From Candidatus Falkowiibacteriota bacterium (lineage in GTDB: Bacteria; Patescibacteriota; Patescibacteriia; Patescibacteriales; UBA12465), in the NCBI GenBank assembly GCA_903847415.1, contig CAINDR010000040.1:1-34158 (forward strand): a stretch of 34,158 nt of DNA, in the 5' to 3' direction. Position numbers and translations under genes: made by a program. The notes beneath the pieces were generated by a model. It saw only the letters and a program-made list of their open reading frames with translations. It searched no databases and was not told the origin of the DNA. This document shows positions 31,727-34,158 of this stretch, in pieces. Position 1 is the stretch's first letter; every line of letters starts with the position of its first letter.

Positions 31727-32101
31727 ATGATTCAAGTACAAACTATATTAAAAGTAGCTGACAATTCTGGCGCTAAAGCAGTGATGTGTATTCGGGTTTC
31801 CGGTGGTTACAAGAAGCGTTATGCTCGCGTTGGTGATATTATTGTCTGTGCAGTTCGCACCGCTGTTCCACACGCAGCAATTAAGAAGGGTGATATTGTA
31901 AAGGCAGTAGTAGTCCGCACCAAAAAAGAAGTTCGTCGCCAAGATGGTTCTTATTTACGTTTCGATGACAACGCTTGCGTTGTGATTACTGACAAAGAAA
32001 AGAAAGATCCAAAAGGAACAAGAATTTTTGGTCCAGTTGCGAGAGAAGTTCGTCGTGCTGGTTTTGTAAAAATCGCATCGCTTGCCCCTGAGGTCTTATA
32101 A
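31727..32101 (+). CDS. rplN: 50S ribosomal protein L14
   Basis: L14 is a beta-barrel protein at the subunit interface and a docking site for RsfS. The 124 residues start [24 protein letters not shown] and include [21 protein letters not shown] and [28 protein letters not shown]. Length is standard. It opens the spc-type series 10 nt after rpsQ, so S10 and spc are fused here. Confidence 0.98.
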   Translation: MIQVQTILKVADNSGAKAVMCIRVSGGYKKRYARVGDIIVCAVRTAVPHAAIKKGDIVKAVVVRTKKEVRRQDGSYLRFDDNACVVITDKEKKDPKGTRIFGPVAREVRRAGFVKIASLAPEVL

Positions 32102-32132
32102 TTCTTTCGGAGCTTAAAAGTTTTCAAAAAAT

Positions 32133-32459
32133 ATGTCAATCAAAAAAGGAGATAAAGTAAAAATTTTAGCTGGCAAGGATAACGGTAAAACCGGTAAGGT
32201 TTTGCAAGTGATGCCTGAGTCAGGACGAGTGAGTATTGAAGGTTTAAACTTATTAGTTAAACATCTTCGACCACGCCGTGCTGGTGAAAAAGGTCAGCGC
32301 ATTGAATTTCCATCATTTATTAATTCTTCAAATGTGGCCATTGTTTGTCCAAAATGCGGAAAGCAAACCAGATTAGGGGCAAAGATTATTAAAGGAGAAG
32401 ATGGAAAAAAAGACCAAAAATTCCGTATTTGCAAAAAGTGCGGCGAAACTATTGAATAA
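32133..32459 (+). CDS. rplX: 50S ribosomal protein L24 (with a four-cysteine zinc site)
   Basis: L24 starts large-subunit assembly. The 108 residues begin MSIKKGDKVKILAGKDNGKTGKVL, a KOW motif, and continue with SIEGLNLLVKHLRPRR. The C-terminal part has two CxxC pairs (CPKC and CKKC), the zinc-ribbon-like form found in many bacteria. rplE starts 1 nt after its stop. Confidence 0.97.
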   Translation: MSIKKGDKVKILAGKDNGKTGKVLQVMPESGRVSIEGLNLLVKHLRPRRAGEKGQRIEFPSFINSSNVAIVCPKCGKQTRLGAKIIKGEDGKKDQKFRICKKCGETIE

Positions 32460-32460
32460 T

Positions 32461-33006
32461 ATGATTAATATTAAAGAACAATATAAAAACGTTGCCATCC
32501 CTGGCTTGAAAGAAAAATTTGGTTTTAAAAATCAAGTTTTAGTTCCAAAGATTTCTAAAGTGGTGTTGAATGTTGGTTTTGGTAAGCACACTAAAGAGAA
32601 GGAATTGATCAGCAATATTGAAAAAAGTTTAGAAAAAATTGCCGGTCAAAAACCAATGATGTCTAAGGCAAAGAAATCTATTTCTGCTTTCAAAATTAGA
32701 GAAGGAATGGTGATTGGCTCTACTGTTACTTTGCGTGGCCAAAGAATGAATGATTTTCTGAATAAGCTTGTTAATATTACCTTTCCACGTGTTCGTGACT
32801 TTCGGGGTATTAGCGATCAATCTATTGATAATCGAGGTAATATTACAATCGGTTTCAAAGATCAAAGTTGTTTTCCAGAAATTAGAGCAGAGGATGCTGA
32901 TAATCTCTTCGGTTTAGAAGTATGCATCGCTACTAGCGCTCGAAACAGGGAGGAAGGTCTTGAATTATTCAAGCTTCTCGGTTTCCCTTTCAAAAAGAAC
33001 CAATAA
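32461..33006 (+). CDS. rplE: 50S ribosomal protein L5
   Basis: L5 binds 5S rRNA and contacts the P-site tRNA. The track's start at 32401 lies inside rplX; ATG 32461 (MINIKEQYKNVAIPGLKEKF) gives 181 residues, the normal length. Conserved segments include PKISKVVLNVGFGK, REGMVIGSTVTLRG and RVRDFRGISDQSIDNRGN. The gene is followed by rpsZ after 12 nt. Confidence 0.97.
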   Translation: MINIKEQYKNVAIPGLKEKFGFKNQVLVPKISKVVLNVGFGKHTKEKELISNIEKSLEKIAGQKPMMSKAKKSISAFKIREGMVIGSTVTLRGQRMNDFLNKLVNITFPRVRDFRGISDQSIDNRGNITIGFKDQSCFPEIRAEDADNLFGLEVCIATSARNREEGLELFKLLGFPFKKNQ

Positions 33007-33018
33007 TCATTAATTGAT

Positions 33019-33204
33019 ATGGCAAGAACTGCATTAATTGTAAAAGCAAAAAGAAAACCAAAGTTTTCCACGAGAAAAATCAATCGTTGTTGGCGCTGCG
33101 GCCGCAACCACGGCTATATGCGCGACTTCGGTCTTTGCCGTATTTGTTTTCGTGAATTAGCCAATAACGGTGATTTACCGGGCATCACAAAATCTAGCTG
33201 GTAA
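33019..33204 (+). CDS. rpsZ: 30S ribosomal protein S14, zinc-binding type Z
   Basis: S14 is a late-assembling head protein. The 61 residues carry [20 protein letters not shown], the four-cysteine zinc site that defines the short type Z form; the long zinc-free form is about 100 residues. It ends [12 protein letters not shown], the usual end. It lies between rplE and rpsH as expected. Confidence 0.97.
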   Translation: MARTALIVKAKRKPKFSTRKINRCWRCGRNHGYMRDFGLCRICFRELANNGDLPGITKSSW

Positions 33205-33250
33205 TTTCCAGTCTTGATTTTAAAGATAAAAATATTATTATAGAAAAAAT

Positions 33251-33661
33251 ATGACAGATCCAATCGCAGACATGTTCACAAGAATCAGAAACGCCTCCGC
33301 TGTTAAAAAAGCGGAAATCGTTCTGCCTTTGAGCAAGCTCAAGCTTGAAATCGCCAAAATTATGGAGCGAGAAGGCTGGGTTAAAAAGGCAGAGATCCTT
33401 TCTCCAAACGTTGTTGGCAAGAAGGCTGGTTTTGATGAATTGCGAATCGTTTTAAAATACCAGAAAAGCGGTCACTCTAGCATTAGTTCAATTAAGCGAA
33501 TTAGTAAGCCTGGCTTGCGAGTTTATGTTGACAAAGATCATGTTCCGACTGTTTTAAACAATTTTGGTATTGCAATTTTGTCGACTTCAAAAGGTTTAAT
33601 GACTAATCGCGAAGCCCGCAAAGAGAAGGTCGGCGGCGAAGTCCTTGGTGAAATCTTCTAA
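33251..33661 (+). CDS. rpsH: 30S ribosomal protein S8
   Basis: S8 is a primary 16S rRNA binder and in E. coli represses the spc operon. The 136 residues begin MTDPIADMFTRIRNASAVKK and end GLMTNREARKEKVGGEVLGEIF, both diagnostic, with ISKPGLRVYVDKDHVP in between. Length is standard. The gene starts 46 nt after rpsZ and precedes rplF. Confidence 0.97.
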   Translation: MTDPIADMFTRIRNASAVKKAEIVLPLSKLKLEIAKIMEREGWVKKAEILSPNVVGKKAGFDELRIVLKYQKSGHSSISSIKRISKPGLRVYVDKDHVPTVLNNFGIAILSTSKGLMTNREARKEKVGGEVLGEIF

Positions 33662-33684
33662 TTACTAAAAAGAATTTTAAATAT

Positions 33685-34158
33685 ATGTCACGATTAGGAA
33701 AATTAGCAATCATTTTGCCAGCAGGCGTCTCCGTTTCTTTTGTTGATAACATTTTAACAGTAAAAGGCCCAAAGGGAGAATTGAAACGCGAAATCAAAAA
33801 ACCAGTGCTTTTAACGATTAATGAAAAAGAAATTTTAGTTTCCGTTGAAGATACTAGTGCCCCAAAACAGAGAGCTTTCTGGGGTTTGTTCCGTGGTTTA
33901 ATTAATAACATGGTTACTGGAGTTAGCGTTGGTTTTGCTAAGAAATTAGAAATCAACGGAGTCGGTTATCGGGCAAGTGTTGCTGGAAGAACTTTGAATT
34001 TAAGTTTAGGATATTCTCACCCAATTGTTTTTGCTTTACCAGAAGGAATTGAAGCTGTTGTTGAGGGTAACGCGATTACAATCAGTGGTATTAGTAATGA
34101 ATTAGTAGGAAATACTGCTTATAAAATTAGAAAATTCCGTAAACCTGAGCCATACAAA
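33685..34158 (+). CDS. rplF: 50S ribosomal protein L6 (3' end cut by the window)
   Basis: L6 lies near the factor-binding stalk base. ATG 33685 opens MSRLGKLAIILPAGVSVSF; 158 residues are visible, with VKGPKGELKREI, KLEINGVGYRASVAGRTLNLSLGYSHPI and finally RKFRKPEPYK. The last usually reads into GKGIRY, so about 20 residues are missing past the right edge. It was not in the ORF track because no stop is reached. It starts 23 nt after rpsH with T before ATG. Confidence 0.96.
   Translation, partial: MSRLGKLAIILPAGVSVSFVDNILTVKGPKGELKREIKKPVLLTINEKEILVSVEDTSAPKQRAFWGLFRGLINNMVTGVSVGFAKKLEINGVGYRASVAGRTLNLSLGYSHPIVFALPEGIEAVVEGNAITISGISNELVGNTAYKIRKFRKPEPYK

Noticed and set aside
32401-32460. Upstream start of rplE overlapping rplX
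   Set aside because: The first 20 residues are the out-of-frame end of L24; ATG 32461 matches L5.
1-34158. CRISPR arrays, insertion sequences, prophage genes, tRNA or rRNA genes
   Set aside because: I saw no regularly spaced repeats, transposase or integrase motifs, or tRNA-like cloverleaf sequence on either strand.

Overview
The window is an AT-rich, gene-dense bacterial chromosome segment that looks like a Candidate Phyla Radiation (Patescibacteria) genome, probably on the Parcubacteria side. This rests on several traits seen together: compact versions of housekeeping proteins (an alanyl-tRNA synthetase of 599 residues, an RNA polymerase alpha subunit of 264 residues without its C-terminal domain, a ComEC without a beta-lactamase-like domain), charged tails on many ribosomal proteins, almost no Shine-Dalgarno sequences, and small lineage-specific genes inside universal operons. 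The exact phylum cannot be fixed from sequence inspection alone. The genetic code appears standard: a release factor 2 gene is present and no in-frame TGA is needed anywhere, although no gene here actually ends in TGA.

Layout, left to right. 1-9138: a peptidoglycan/division block, mraY (cut by the window edge)-ftsW-murG-murC, a terminator, an ABC exporter, then murB and alaS. 9162-13603: a perfect consensus promoter drives infA-rpmJ-rpsM-rpsK-rpsD-rpoA-rplQ-rplM-rpsI, ending in a terminator. 13630-17260: a structured 5' leader and a membrane protein of unknown function, then prfB and comEC. 17274-18634: the only minus-strand genes, a helical-repeat protein of unknown function and rpmB. 18619-19919: an M50 membrane metalloprotease and an unknown protein. 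19934-25760: a str-type operon, rpsL-rpsG, a gap full of inverted repeats, fusA, two unknown genes and tuf. 25796-34158: the S10 and spc operons from rpsJ to rplF (cut by the right edge). Relative to the usual str-S10-spc-alpha order, the alpha cluster has been moved upstream of str.

Functionally the genes cover lipid-linked peptidoglycan precursor synthesis and septal polymerisation, translation initiation, elongation and termination factors, about 28 ribosomal proteins, RNA polymerase alpha, and DNA uptake. No tRNA, rRNA, CRISPR array, insertion sequence or prophage gene was seen. No gene-free stretch exceeds 300 bases.

The least explained parts are non-coding. Three leaders combine a good promoter with a folded RNA: a pseudoknot-like leader before the membrane protein (13630-13766), a three-way-junction-like leader before tuf (24419-24518), and a roughly 200-nt leader between rpsJ and rplC with its own promoter, a hairpin/mini-ORF and a terminator six bases before the rplC start (26106-26343). 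A 120-bp imperfect palindrome between rpsG and fusA and a strong preference for T immediately before ATG starts are also notable.
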